From Clostridia bacterium (GTDB lineage Bacteria; Bacillota; Clostridia; Christensenellales; Pumilibacteraceae), in the NCBI GenBank assembly GCA_017623455.1, contig JAGAPA010000035.1, positions 1-62,527 of the forward strand: a stretch of DNA of 62,527 bases. Reading direction: 5' to 3'. Under the pieces are notes generated by a model. It saw only the letters and a list, made by a program, of their open reading frames with translations, did not search any database and was not told the DNA's origin. The position numbers were made by a program, and so were the translations under genes. Position 1 is the first letter of the stretch, and each line of letters opens with the position of its first letter. This document shows positions 9,217 to 17,833 of the stretch, piece after piece.

Positions 9217-9648
9217 CTATTTGTACTTTTCAACAAGGTATTCTATTGCCATTTTATATCCGTCAAACCCATAGCCTACATACGTCTTCTCGCAGTACAT
9301 TCCCGGATATGATAATTGACGAAAAGCTTCTCTTTCGCTAACCTTACTCAAATGAACCTCCACCGCAGGAATCGCAACAGCCTTTAACGCGTCTAAAATT
9401 GCTACGCTGGTATGCGTATACGCGGCAGGATTGATTACTATCGCATCAAAAGTCTGATAGCACGATTGAATCTCGGTAACAATATCTCCCTCACTATTGG
9501 ACTGAAAAAAATCCACGTCGACAATATTTTCATTAGCACATTTAGTAATAAATTCAATAAGATCCTTATACGTCCTGCTTCCATAAATCGCAGGTTCTCG
9601 TATTCCAATCATATTTATATTCGGTCCATTAATAACTTTTATCTTCAT
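9217..9648 (-). CDS. aroQ: 3-dehydroquinate dehydratase, type II
   Basis: The 143-residue product is the small type II dehydroquinase, which removes water from 3-dehydroquinate to give 3-dehydroshikimate in the third shikimate step. It has the N-terminal INGPNINMIG motif, the active-site tyrosine in EPAIYG, the FQSNSEGDIV segment and INPAAYTHTS with the substrate-binding residues, followed by EVHLSKVSERE. Length and motifs match the family. It begins just after the aroE/K stop with GGAG upstream, in the middle of the aromatic operon. The lid arginine usually found near the tyrosine appears as the R of GSRTY. Confidence 0.95.
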   Translation of the reverse strand: MKIKVINGPNINMIGIREPAIYGSRTYKDLIEFITKCANENIVDVDFFQSNSEGDIVTEIQSCYQTFDAIVINPAAYTHTSVAILDALKAVAIPAVEVHLSKVSEREAFRQLSYPGMYCEKTYVGYGFDGYKMAIEYLVEKYK

Positions 9649-9650
9649 TT

Positions 9651-10886
9651 CTACTCCTTTGCGGAAATATTCAAAGCATTCTCTATTTGAAAAATAGAAT
9701 CATAAAGACTTCCACTGTTATCTATTTTTATATCACTTACGTCATTATAATATTTTTTTCGTGTTTCGTAAAGCGTTTTTAAGCGATCTATATCACCCGA
9801 AAGCGGTCTGCCGTTTGTAGCCAATACCTCCAGCGGCCTATCAATCCATATTACGGTTGCATTTTGTTTCATTGCAATGCGGTTTTCTTCTCTTATTACC
9901 GCACCACCACCCGTTGCTATTATTTTTTTACTTTGCTTGCAAACGTTTGCCACAACGCAACTTTCCTTATTCCTAAAATCTTGCTCGCCGTTGTTTTTTA
10001 TACAATCGGCAGGGGATATATCAAACGTTCTTTCAAATTCTTCATCGGTATCCACAAATTCGCGTCCCAAATTTTGTGCTAAAATTTTAGCTAACGTCGA
10101 TTTTCCGCACCCCGGCATTCCCACAAAAACTATATTGCGAGTCTTAAATGCAACAGCTTCTGTAATTCTATCAATTTTGTCGTCGTCGATCTTTATATCA
10201 ATAAAAAGCTCACACGCTTTTTTTGCTTGAGCTACCAGCATGGAAAGTCCGTTTACGTAAGCTATGCCCTTTGCTTTTGCTCTTCTTAAAATCTCAGTAA
10301 GTGACGGATTGTATACAAGATCCGCAATCCCTTCAAGATTGGGAAACGAGTCAAGATCAACCAAGCATTCACCCACGTTTGGATACATACCAACAGGCGA
10401 TGCGTTTACAATTACGTTAACATCTTTTACATTACTAATATTGGAATAATTGACTTCTCCCGATCGTGAAACAATTATTACTCTTTTTGCACCCAAATCG
10501 TTGAGCGTTGCTACAACGGTTTTAGATGCACCGCCACTGCCTAACACTGCAACAACTTTATTCTTGACCGATATTTTTCCATACTCAAGCATATACGAAA
10601 ATCCGTAATAGTCGGTATTATATCCGTAAAGCTTACCGTTCTTGTTTACAATCGTATTTACACTACCGATCTTTTTTGCCATATCAGAAATTACGTCAAG
10701 ATACGGCATAACCGTTTCCTTGTAAGGGATTGTTACGTTTATCGCCTTAAAACTTTTGTTTTTTATAAAATCCGGGACCTGCTCTAAAGTAAGTTCCTTA
10801 AGCTCGTATTTATAGTCGGCGAGTTGCTCATGTATCTCTTTAGAAAAACTGTGCGACAATTTTGCCCCGATAAGTCCATATTCCAT
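9651..10886 (-). CDS. aroE/aroK: Bifunctional shikimate dehydrogenase / shikimate kinase (AroE-AroK fusion)
   Basis: The 411-residue protein joins two consecutive or adjacent pathway activities. Residues 1-245 form shikimate dehydrogenase: SHSFSK binds shikimate, NVTIPYKE has the catalytic lysine K56, NTDYYG the aspartate D92, and VLGSGGASK (115-122) the NADPH-binding loop. From about residue 250 a shikimate kinase follows, with Walker A GMPGCGKST (256-264), DTDEEFE and the GGGAVIR and GRPL motifs. The kinase part has normal length, so both halves look active. I choose the ATG at 10886 because TGGAG lies at the right distance; an in-frame ATG four codons upstream overlaps that ribosome site. 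The fusion would give stoichiometric dehydrogenase and kinase. Confidence 0.94.
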   Translation of the reverse strand: MEYGLIGAKLSHSFSKEIHEQLADYKYELKELTLEQVPDFIKNKSFKAINVTIPYKETVMPYLDVISDMAKKIGSVNTIVNKNGKLYGYNTDYYGFSYMLEYGKISVKNKVVAVLGSGGASKTVVATLNDLGAKRVIIVSRSGEVNYSNISNVKDVNVIVNASPVGMYPNVGECLVDLDSFPNLEGIADLVYNPSLTEILRRAKAKGIAYVNGLSMLVAQAKKACELFIDIKIDDDKIDRITEAVAFKTRNIVFVGMPGCGKSTLAKILAQNLGREFVDTDEEFERTFDISPADCIKNNGEQDFRNKESCVVANVCKQSKKIIATGGGAVIREENRIAMKQNATVIWIDRPLEVLATNGRPLSGDIDRLKTLYETRKKYYNDVSDIKIDNSGSLYDSIFQIENALNISAKE

Positions 10887-10914
10887 ATTTTTCTCCATTA
10901 TCCTAAACGCATTA

Positions 10915-10939
10915 AACCGTGACGGTGAAAGTCACGGTT
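10915..10939 (-). other. Intercistronic hairpin between pheA and aroE/K
   Basis: A perfect 9-bp inverted repeat, AACCGTGAC and GTCACGGTT, encloses a 7-base loop. It lies in the only sizeable gap (about 58 bases) inside the aromatic operon and has no T-run on the transcribed strand. It may therefore stabilise or mark a processing site in the mRNA rather than end transcription. Confidence 0.6.
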
Positions 10940-10944
10940 AGTTG

Positions 10945-12087
10945 TTATATAACCTCGGAATAACTGCCAAAGTACCTAAATCCTGCTACTTTGTTCTCAA
11001 GTTCAAATATAAGCTGACTGAATTTATCCGAATATACGGGAGTATCCAAATCAAAATAGAAAGTAAATTCGAAGCTTCTACCCACTATAGGTCTACTTTC
11101 AAGCTTGATAATATTTATCCCTAAAGATGCAAATTTAGACATAACGTTATATAATGCACCGGGGGTGTTTGTCGTAGAAAGCACAATACTGCTACGGTTT
11201 GCACCCGGGTATATCTCCAAATTTTTAGCTATGCATATAAACTTTGTAAAATTACTCTCGGTATTTTGCAATCTTTTTTCCAAAATATCTAACCCGTACT
11301 GCTTTGCGCACTCCTCGGATGAAATTGCAGCTACGTCTTTTCTATCACTGTTCGCAACCATTTGGGATGCGATAGCAGTATTCGCTACAACGGTAACCTT
11401 AACTCCCTTAAGCGATCTTAAATACTCACTGCACTGATTAATTGCTTGCTCGTGCGAGAAAATCTCTTTTACGTCTGAAAGTTTTACACCATGTTTGGAA
11501 AGCAATACGTGGTTAACCTGCAAACGCAAGCTTCTAACAATATAAAAATCATGTTTTGCCAACAAATCATACGTTTGATTTACCGAGCCTGCCGTGCTGT
11601 TTTCAAGCGGAACTATTCCATATCTGCACATGCCGTTCTCAACTGCCGTAAAAACGTTTTCAAAGGTGTTTACGTAAGTAATATTGGGTAATGTGAAAAT
11701 TTTATCCGCAGCCTTTTGAGAATACGCGCCCTCTACGCCCTGACAACATACAGTTGCACGCTCCGGAAATATTTTAGGAGTATTATCAAGAGCTTTATTT
11801 ATTTCCTCCACAAGCTCACTCGCATTATAAAGCTTTTTGTTCTGGTACGATTTGCTAAGATCCATAATAGTCGTAAAAAGAACTCTGGCATACGTCTCAA
11901 ATTCCTCTCCTGCAAGGTCGGAAACCTTGTTCAAAAGCTGCCTTTCTCTTTCTGCATCCAAAACAGGCAAATTGTTAGCTCTTTTATAATCCGCAACCTG
12001 TTCTGCTATTTTCATTCTATCAGTAAAAAGCTTTACCAACTGTCTGTCTATACTGTCAATTTCATTTCTTAAATCTTTTATATCCAT
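10945..12087 (-). CDS. pheA: Bifunctional chorismate mutase / prephenate dehydratase
   Basis: The 380-residue P-protein converts chorismate to prephenate and then to phenylpyruvate. Residues 1-80 are an AroQ-type chorismate mutase helix bundle, with the RNEIDSIDRQLVKL helix and catalytic-type arginines and lysines. The prephenate dehydratase part follows, starting near CCQGVEGAYSQ and including VPLENSTAGSV and the NFTKFICI segment with the conserved Thr-Phe motif. The last 80 residues are an ACT domain (GALYNVMS, KLESRPIVGR), the usual site of Phe feedback inhibition. I choose the ATG at 12087, spaced correctly from GTGGAG, instead of a GTG four codons upstream. Confidence 0.95.
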   Translation of the reverse strand: MDIKDLRNEIDSIDRQLVKLFTDRMKIAEQVADYKRANNLPVLDAERERQLLNKVSDLAGEEFETYARVLFTTIMDLSKSYQNKKLYNASELVEEINKALDNTPKIFPERATVCCQGVEGAYSQKAADKIFTLPNITYVNTFENVFTAVENGMCRYGIVPLENSTAGSVNQTYDLLAKHDFYIVRSLRLQVNHVLLSKHGVKLSDVKEIFSHEQAINQCSEYLRSLKGVKVTVVANTAIASQMVANSDRKDVAAISSEECAKQYGLDILEKRLQNTESNFTKFICIAKNLEIYPGANRSSIVLSTTNTPGALYNVMSKFASLGINIIKLESRPIVGRSFEFTFYFDLDTPVYSDKFSQLIFELENKVAGFRYFGSYSEVI

Positions 12088-12099
12088 TTTTTTCTCCAC

Positions 12100-13161
12100 T
12101 TAAAGCATCATATCAAGAACGGCAATTGCACTGCACGCCTCAACAACCGGAACAGCTCTCACTACAATGCAAGGGTCGTGTCTTCCCGTGATTTCCAAAA
12201 ATTCCTCTTTCATTTCCTTAAGATTTACACTTTGTTGGGGTTTTGCAATAGATGGCGTTGGCTTAAACGCAACTCTAAACACTATTGGCATAGAATTCGT
12301 TATTCCTCCATTTATACCGCCTGCATTATTTGTAACGGTTTTCACTTTCCCATCTATTACGCATAGAGGATCGTTGTTCTCACTTCCGTACTTACTTGCA
12401 ACCTCAAAACCTGCACCAACCTCAAATCCTTTTACAGCAGGAATTGCAAACATTATTTGGGCAAGTCTATTTTCTACCCCGTCAAACATAGGATCACCAA
12501 GCCCTGCACCAAGCCCTACAATCTTAGCCTCGACGCATCCGCCAACACTGTCAAGGTTCATTCTTGCCGACTCTATAACAGACTTTATTTGCTCTGCTTT
12601 TTCTGCATTTATGCAAGAAAACCCACGCACGTTATTGGGAATTTCATCATTTACAAGATCATATCTATCGTCATGGATGTTCAAAACCGAGCTGATATGA
12701 GCACCGATTTTCACACCTTTTTCCGCCAAAAACTGCAAGCACAAAGCGCCTGCAATACATAAAGGCGCGGTAAGTCTACCCGAAAATTGTCCGCCGCCTC
12801 GGATATCCCTACTATCACCATACTTAATAAGTGAGGTATAATCACTGTGCGAAGGACGGGGTGTTATAGCAAGTGCGGAATAATCCTTAGAACGGGTATT
12901 GGTATTGCGAATTATAGCGCAAATCGGCGCTCCGCAAGTTTCTCCACTTGCATTAAGTCCTGACAAAAACTCCACTTCATCCGCCTCTTTACGCGGTGTA
13001 GACAACGCTTGCCCCGGAGCTCTTCTTGCCATAAAGGCAGACAAAAACTCCATATCGACTTTCATTCCAGAAGGAAATCCGTCAATAACAACACCAATAG
13101 CAGGACTATGTGACTGACCAAAAACCTGAACTTTTAATTTGTTTCCGTATGATGAGGACAT
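12100..13161 (-). CDS. aroC: Chorismate synthase
   Basis: The 353-residue enzyme makes chorismate from EPSP, using reduced FMN. It starts MSSSYGNKLKVQVFGQSHS, containing the GQSHS active-site motif, and carries RRAPGQ, the RPSHSDYT histidine segment, GGGQFSGR and the C-terminal GRHDPCIVVRAVPV signature. The length is typical. The ATG follows GGAGATTTAGT, one base after the aroA stop region, so translation is probably coupled. It is the central step shared by the Phe and Tyr branches in this operon. Confidence 0.96.
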   Translation of the reverse strand: MSSSYGNKLKVQVFGQSHSPAIGVVIDGFPSGMKVDMEFLSAFMARRAPGQALSTPRKEADEVEFLSGLNASGETCGAPICAIIRNTNTRSKDYSALAITPRPSHSDYTSLIKYGDSRDIRGGGQFSGRLTAPLCIAGALCLQFLAEKGVKIGAHISSVLNIHDDRYDLVNDEIPNNVRGFSCINAEKAEQIKSVIESARMNLDSVGGCVEAKIVGLGAGLGDPMFDGVENRLAQIMFAIPAVKGFEVGAGFEVASKYGSENNDPLCVIDGKVKTVTNNAGGINGGITNSMPIVFRVAFKPTPSIAKPQQSVNLKEMKEEFLEITGRHDPCIVVRAVPVVEACSAIAVLDMML

Positions 13162-13162
13162 A

Positions 13163-14431
13163 CTAAATCTCCTTTACGTTAGAGCCTATTTCTTTTATTT
13201 TTTCATAAAATTCCGGATACGATTTACTTACCGCATCTGCGCCTTGGATTGTGACTGAACCTTTACAAACAACCGACGCAACCGCTGCTGACATTGCAAT
13301 GCGATGATCGTTAAACGAGGAAACGATACCGCCCAAAAGATGCTTTCTTCCGTGAATAATCATACCGTCTTCCGTTTCTACGGCTTCGCCTCCAAGATTA
13401 TTAATCATCTCAACTACAGATTTTATCCTGTCGCTTTCTTTTATCCTAAGTCTTTGCGCGTTGTAAATCCTCGTAGTCCCCTTTGCAACCGAGGCAAGCA
13501 CACAGAGTGCGGGAACCATATCGGGGATATCTTTAGCATCTACGTCAATACCAATTAAATCTGATTTGGAAACAGTAAGCCCATTTTCGTCAAAAGTAAC
13601 GTCCGCACCAAATGCTTTTAAAATTTCGACGATTGCTTTATCTCCCTGCTTACTGTCCTTATCCAAACCTTTTACCGTAACTTTTCCGCCAATTGCTCCG
13701 GCAACAAGGAAAAAAGCTGCGTTCGACCAATCTCCACCTGCATTTATATCACCCGGACACACGTAATCAGCTTTTGGAACAATGTATTTGTTGCCAACCA
13801 CCTGAACGTCAACACCAAAGGCTTTCATTGCACCAACCGTTATATCAACGTAAGGTCGCGACTGAAAATCACCCGTAACCGTTATACTTCCGCCATTTTC
13901 AGTAAGAGGTAAAGCCATTAAAAGTCCGGTAATAAACTGAGAACTCACACTACCATCAATGCTTAAATCTCCACCAATAAATTTTCCGTGAACAGATAGC
14001 GGATATACACCGTTTTGCGATAACGTTACACCGTTTTCGGTTAAAAGTTCATACATGGGCGAAAGCGGTCTGGATGAAAGTCTGCCATTTACAAGCACCG
14101 TATATTTTTTCCCAAGAGCCGAGAATACGGGCAAAAGAAAACGCAAAGTCGATCCGCTTTCATTGCACGATACGGTTATAGGATAAAGCGGTCGATTGTT
14201 AATCGGCGTGGAATAAAATACGTTACCGTTTTGTACAATACTTGCACCGCCGATATTCATGCAGTCAACCGTAGCAAGCACGTCTTTGCTTGGTTTTCCA
14301 ACAAACGCTATTGCCGTTTCTTTACCATCCACACACAGTGCAGATAACATCAGTAGCCTATGAAGCTCAGATTTTGAAGACAAAATTTCAACGTTACCGT
14401 TATATTCTTCAGTTGTAATTACTACGCCCAT
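13163..14431 (-). CDS. aroA: 3-phosphoshikimate 1-carboxyvinyltransferase (EPSP synthase)
   Basis: The 422-residue enzyme transfers enolpyruvyl from PEP to shikimate 3-phosphate. The shikimate-binding SKSELHRLL segment, ESGSTLRFLLPV (family LXRXXGSXXRF-like loop), SSQFITGLLMALP, and the C-terminal LRIKESDRI and FNDHRIAMS motifs are all present. In the first loop the family lysine is K in SSKSE. The annotated start is the ATG at 14431, which overlaps the aroB stop codon by one base and has GGAGG upstream inside aroB; a longer frame reaches back into aroB but lacks a better ribosome site. The overlap implies translational coupling. Confidence 0.95.
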   Translation of the reverse strand: MGVVITTEEYNGNVEILSSKSELHRLLMLSALCVDGKETAIAFVGKPSKDVLATVDCMNIGGASIVQNGNVFYSTPINNRPLYPITVSCNESGSTLRFLLPVFSALGKKYTVLVNGRLSSRPLSPMYELLTENGVTLSQNGVYPLSVHGKFIGGDLSIDGSVSSQFITGLLMALPLTENGGSITVTGDFQSRPYVDITVGAMKAFGVDVQVVGNKYIVPKADYVCPGDINAGGDWSNAAFFLVAGAIGGKVTVKGLDKDSKQGDKAIVEILKAFGADVTFDENGLTVSKSDLIGIDVDAKDIPDMVPALCVLASVAKGTTRIYNAQRLRIKESDRIKSVVEMINNLGGEAVETEDGMIIHGRKHLLGGIVSSFNDHRIAMSAAVASVVCKGSVTIQGADAVSKSYPEFYEKIKEIGSNVKEI

Positions 14432-15474
14432 TATGCCTCCACAATAAAATCTCTCCACTCTTCTACAGTCATTTTTCTAAGCACGGCTTTGCCTTCGCTT
14501 TTAGGAAGAACAACCGTAATTGTATTACCTTTACGCTTTTTATCAACCGTTGTCGTAAGATAAAGTGTTGCGTTATCTATATCAATCGAGTCAGGTAAAT
14601 CATATAAAGCCAAAAGCCTGTCAAGAACATTCTGCACCGATTTGTCGCAAACGCCCTTTTTTACGGACACGTCGGTAATCAGCTTCATTCCTATCGCAAC
14701 CGCCTGTCCGTGAGGTATTGCAAAGCTCGTTTGCTTTTCAATAGCGTGAGCAAGAGTATGTCCAAAATTAAGAAGCTGTCTGTCCCCATGATCCTTTTCA
14801 TCGCGCTCAACGACTATTCGTTTTAGGTCCACACACCTTGCGATAATCTCTTCGCTGTTATCCGCCATTCCTTTCTCCAATAGCGAAAGCAGGTTCTTAT
14901 CAAATATCATTCCGTACTTAATAATCTCGCCCATGCCACACTTAAAATCGTCTGTAGAAAGCGTAGACAATACGTCAGTGTCAGCAACAACGAGATCGGG
15001 CTGACAGAATGCACCTGCAAGGTTTTTCCCTGCCTTTAGGTTAATTGCGGTCTTGCCACCAACAGAAGAATCAACCATTGCAAGCAACGTTGTGGGGATT
15101 TGAACAAACTTAATACCACGCAAGTAACAGGAAGCCACAAAGCCTGCAAGATCTCCTACTACTCCACCGCCAAGAGCTACAATAACGTCCGAGCGAGTGA
15201 GTTCGTTTTGCGCCAGAAATTCCAAAATATTGAGAAACTCTGCACCGCTTTTACTTTCTTCTCCGCCGTCGGTTACGTACTTAATGCAGTTATAGTTTGC
15301 TGAAAGAACACTTAAAACCTTATTACCGTACATTCTGTCAACGTTTCTATCCGTAATAATTGCCAACCTGCCGCTAATATTTGCATTGCTTAAAAGTAAA
15401 GCCAGCGAATCTAAAAGTCCTTTACCAATGATAACGTCATAGGTTTTTGATGCATTTACACTAATTTTTTTCAT
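14431..15474 (-). CDS. aroB: 3-dehydroquinate synthase
   Basis: The 347-residue enzyme cyclises DAHP to 3-dehydroquinate, using NAD+ and a divalent metal. It shows DGGEESKS, the NAD-binding GGGVVGDLAGFVAS motif, IPTTLLAMVDSSVGGKTAIN with active-site lysine, the GMGEIIKYG glutamate segment, and the metal-binding histidines in NFGHTLAHAIE and IPHGQAVAIG. I prefer the ATG at 15474, which gives the usual short N-terminus, over a GTG four codons upstream. It overlaps the tyrA stop by 14 bases and aroA by one, in line with a tightly coupled operon. Confidence 0.95.
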   Translation of the reverse strand: MKKISVNASKTYDVIIGKGLLDSLALLLSNANISGRLAIITDRNVDRMYGNKVLSVLSANYNCIKYVTDGGEESKSGAEFLNILEFLAQNELTRSDVIVALGGGVVGDLAGFVASCYLRGIKFVQIPTTLLAMVDSSVGGKTAINLKAGKNLAGAFCQPDLVVADTDVLSTLSTDDFKCGMGEIIKYGMIFDKNLLSLLEKGMADNSEEIIARCVDLKRIVVERDEKDHGDRQLLNFGHTLAHAIEKQTSFAIPHGQAVAIGMKLITDVSVKKGVCDKSVQNVLDRLLALYDLPDSIDIDNATLYLTTTVDKKRKGNTITVVLPKSEGKAVLRKMTVEEWRDFIVEA

Positions 15475-16306
15475 CGAATTTATCACACCTTTCTTTACAT
15501 TCTCTACCTTCTTTCAAAAGCGCGGCAAGAGTTTCGTAATCATCATTTTTAATTGCTTCGTCGTATTTAGTGAGCTCGTTTATTAAATGCTCTATCTCAA
15601 AAGAGATATTCTCCTTGTTCTGCAAAAAAAGTTGAGCCCACATTCTCTCGTTAAGCCAAGCAACTCTCGTAAGATCCTTGTATGAGCCTGCAGAAAATCC
15701 TTTGTGAATTTTTGCATTTGGACTTTTTACGTATGCGTTTGAAACAACGTGTGCAAGCTGTGACGTAAAAGCAATAACTTCGTCATGCTTTTCAGGTGTT
15801 GTTACACTTATAGAGCCAAACTGAGCAAGCATAACTACGTCGCGTAATTTCTGTAAGACGTTGATATCCTCGTCCTTTTTAGGAACGAGAACCATATTTG
15901 CTCCTTTGAATAAGTCTTCACGGCTATATTTAAGTCCCGAATGATGTAGACCTGCCATTGGATGACCGCCAACAAAGTGAAAACCGTTTTTCTCGGCAAC
16001 CTTAAAGCATGGTTCACAAACTGCAGTTTTTACACCACAACAGTCACATACAATACTGTCCTTCTTGAAACGCTCAGCATTTTCTTCTATATATTTTACT
16101 ACAGAATGGGCGTCTATGGCAAGAAAAATGAAGTCACATTCGCCAATTCTTTCAGATAAATCTCCATCTATAAAGTCAGACATCAAAGCAATCTGCGTTG
16201 TAAGCGGATTTATATCACATGCTAACACTGTTGCCTGTTCACTAAATTTAAATGCTTTTGCTAAAGATCCGCCTATAAGACCAAGTCCAACAATTCCTAT
16301 AACCAT
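15461..16306 (-). CDS. tyrA: Prephenate dehydrogenase
   Basis: The 281-residue TyrA-type enzyme oxidises and decarboxylates prephenate to 4-hydroxyphenylpyruvate with NAD(P)+. It opens with the dinucleotide fold VGLGLIGGSLAKAF, followed by GVKTAVC, the active-site histidine segment GGHPMAG, and the helical C-terminal dimer domain containing SQLAHVVSNAY. No chorismate mutase or ACT domain is attached, so feedback control may lie elsewhere, for example at the mutase of PheA or at AroF. The ATG has GGAGAATAATT before it, three bases after the aroF stop. Confidence 0.93.
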   Translation of the reverse strand: MVIGIVGLGLIGGSLAKAFKFSEQATVLACDINPLTTQIALMSDFIDGDLSERIGECDFIFLAIDAHSVVKYIEENAERFKKDSIVCDCCGVKTAVCEPCFKVAEKNGFHFVGGHPMAGLHHSGLKYSREDLFKGANMVLVPKKDEDINVLQKLRDVVMLAQFGSISVTTPEKHDEVIAFTSQLAHVVSNAYVKSPNAKIHKGFSAGSYKDLTRVAWLNERMWAQLFLQNKENISFEIEHLINELTKYDEAIKNDDYETLAALLKEGRECKERCDKFDEKN

Positions 16307-16308
16307 AA

Positions 16309-17316
16309 TTATTCTCCTAAAGCTTTTTTCATTGCGAATACGGATTTTGCTACATCGTCAAATTGCGCAGGCGTAAGCGATTGCGCTCCGTCACACAAAG
16401 CATGTGCCGGATCGTTATGAACCTCTATCATAAGTCCGTCAGCTCCTGCTGCAGCTGCGGCAAGAGCCATAGGCTTTACAAGTCTGCTCATACCCGTTGC
16501 ATGCGAAGGATCTACAACTACGGGAAGATGCGAAAGTTCTTTAAGCATAGGCACAGCTGACAGATCCAAGGTGTTACGTGTATAGGTTTCAAACGTACGT
16601 ATTCCGCGTTCGCAAAGAATAATATTCTCATTTCCGCCTGCCATGATATATTCCGCGCTCATCAAAAGCTCTTTCATTGTGTTTGCAAGTCCACGTTTTA
16701 ATAAAATAGGCTTCTGAGTTTTTCCAAGCTCTTTGAGAAGCTCAAAGTTTTGCATGTTTCTTGCTCCTACCTGAATAACGTCTACGTGTTCAAACAGTGG
16801 CAAGTGGTTTGCGTTCATAATCTCGGTAACAATGGGCATACCGGTAAGCTTTTTAGCCTCAAGTAATAACTCGATACCTTCTGCCTTTAAGCCCTGAAAA
16901 TCGTAAGGCGACGTACGGGGCTTAAACGCTCCACCTCTAAGCATTGTAGCGCCAGAAGCCTTTACTGATTTTGCAATCTCGCACACCTGATTTTCACTCT
17001 CAACAGAACATGGACCTGCAATAATATTAAAGCTTCCACCACCAATCTTTACTCCGTTTCCTATATCTATCACGCTATCGTCGGGATGAAACTTACGGTT
17101 TGCCTGCTTGAATGGTTCGGAAATCTTTTTTACGCCCTCAACGATTTCAAGTCCGCTTACAAGATCTGCATCTATTTTGTTTGCATCGCCAATAAGTCCT
17201 AAAATAGTGTTATATTCTCCCTTGGAAACGTGCACGCCCAAACCTTGATTTTTAATCCAGGAAATAAGGTTCTCTACCTGTTGCTCTTTACTATTTTGCT
17301 TAATTACGATAATCAT
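16309..17316 (-). CDS. aroF: 3-deoxy-7-phosphoheptulonate synthase, type I-beta
   Basis: The 335-residue DAHP synthase condenses PEP with erythrose 4-phosphate and is the committed step of the pathway. Residues 1-70 form a ferredoxin/ACT-like regulatory domain as in the Thermotoga-type enzyme. The barrel carries AGPCSVES (metal cysteine), [38 protein letters not shown], the [10 protein letters not shown] segment, and VVDPSHATG and MIEVHNDP, with conserved Cys, His, Glu and Asp metal ligands. It is the first structural gene of the aromatic operon. Its ATG follows AAGGAG and lies about 145 bases after the attenuator hairpin. Confidence 0.96.
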   Translation of the reverse strand: MIIVIKQNSKEQQVENLISWIKNQGLGVHVSKGEYNTILGLIGDANKIDADLVSGLEIVEGVKKISEPFKQANRKFHPDDSVIDIGNGVKIGGGSFNIIAGPCSVESENQVCEIAKSVKASGATMLRGGAFKPRTSPYDFQGLKAEGIELLLEAKKLTGMPIVTEIMNANHLPLFEHVDVIQVGARNMQNFELLKELGKTQKPILLKRGLANTMKELLMSAEYIMAGGNENIILCERGIRTFETYTRNTLDLSAVPMLKELSHLPVVVDPSHATGMSRLVKPMALAAAAAGADGLMIEVHNDPAHALCDGAQSLTPAQFDDVAKSVFAMKKALGE

Positions 17317-17461
17317 TTTTGTATTCTCCTTAATTGTTTTAATTTTGTATTTTAATATAGAAATTGTTCGTTACGTTGCTTCTCACAATGTCAACGCTGA
17401 AAATACCACCTTTAATTGCAGAAACATCTTTATATGAACTTGCAAAATTGATTGACAAAAT

Positions 17462-17491
17462 AAAAAAAACTCCAAGGATTACCTCGGAGTT
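17462..17491 (-). terminator. Attenuator terminator in the aromatic operon leader
   Basis: On the transcribed minus strand AACTCCGAGG and CCTTGGAGTT (17482-17491 and 17468-17477) pair as a 10-bp stem around TAAT, followed by eight T. The GTAATC inside it (17477-17482) is complementary to GATTAC at 17518-17523 just after the leader peptide stop, giving a candidate competing antiterminator. A second complementary pair links 17540-17547, inside the leader peptide gene, with 17493-17500. Confidence 0.85.
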
Positions 17492-17529
17492 TCTTGTCAA
17501 CGTGAAAAAACAGGGACGTAATCTTTCGA

Positions 17530-17577
17530 TTATTTCTCTTTGACAAGGATATAAAAATAAAAGTAAGTATGAAGCAT
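17530..17577 (-). CDS. Phe/Tyr leader peptide of the aromatic operon
   Basis: A 15-codon frame, MLHTYFYFYILVKEK, begins with ATG at 17577 and ends with TAA. AGGAG (17588-17592) lies 10 bases upstream of the ATG. Five consecutive aromatic codons (Tyr-Phe-Tyr-Phe-Tyr, 17551-17565) are followed after the stop codon by the pairing segment and the attenuator hairpin. This is the arrangement of amino-acid attenuators such as the classical pheA and trp leaders. Ribosomes stalled for lack of charged Tyr or Phe tRNA would leave 17518-17526 free to pair with the terminator stem and permit transcription of aroF and following genes. The frame is far too short to be an enzyme, and the function is inferred from position and codon content. 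Confidence 0.85.
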   Translation of the reverse strand: MLHTYFYFYILVKEK

Positions 17578-17607
17578 AAACCTTGCTCTCCTGTTTTTAT
17601 TGCACAT

Positions 17608-17636
17608 ATTATACTCCCTCATTTTGCATTTGTCAA
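17608..17636 (-). promoter_or_regulatory. Consensus sigma-A promoter of the aromatic operon
   Basis: TTGACA (17631-17636) and TATAAT (17608-17613) on the minus strand match consensus perfectly with 17-bp spacing. Transcription should begin near 17601, so the leader peptide start lies about 24 bases into the RNA. A perfect promoter suits control by attenuation rather than by activator. Confidence 0.93.
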
Positions 17637-17755
17637 TACTTTTTTAAAAATTTCTTAAAATTTTTTTACAATGCATAAATAATGATTATAACCGCATCAC
17701 TCTGCGCAAATAAGAAGAAATTATTTAACCAATATGAATTTTTATTCAAAAAAGC

Positions 17756-17785
17756 TTGACCGTAACATACTAAATATTATATACT
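17756..17785 (+). promoter_or_regulatory. Promoter of the MBL-fold hydrolase gene
   Basis: TTGACC (17756-17761) and TATACT (17780-17785) are separated by 18 bp. An AGGAGG ribosome site and ATG follow 36-49 bases downstream. Between this and the aromatic promoter (17637-17755) I see only AT-rich DNA. Confidence 0.65.
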
Positions 17786-17833
17786 GTAATAAGTTGAATT
17801 TTAACTTAAAACCATTATTTTAGGAGGAAAATT

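Noticed and set aside
17317-17640. A T-box riboswitch in front of the aromatic operon
   Set aside because: I find no T-box sequence or specifier-loop layout; a leader peptide with ribosome site explains the region better.
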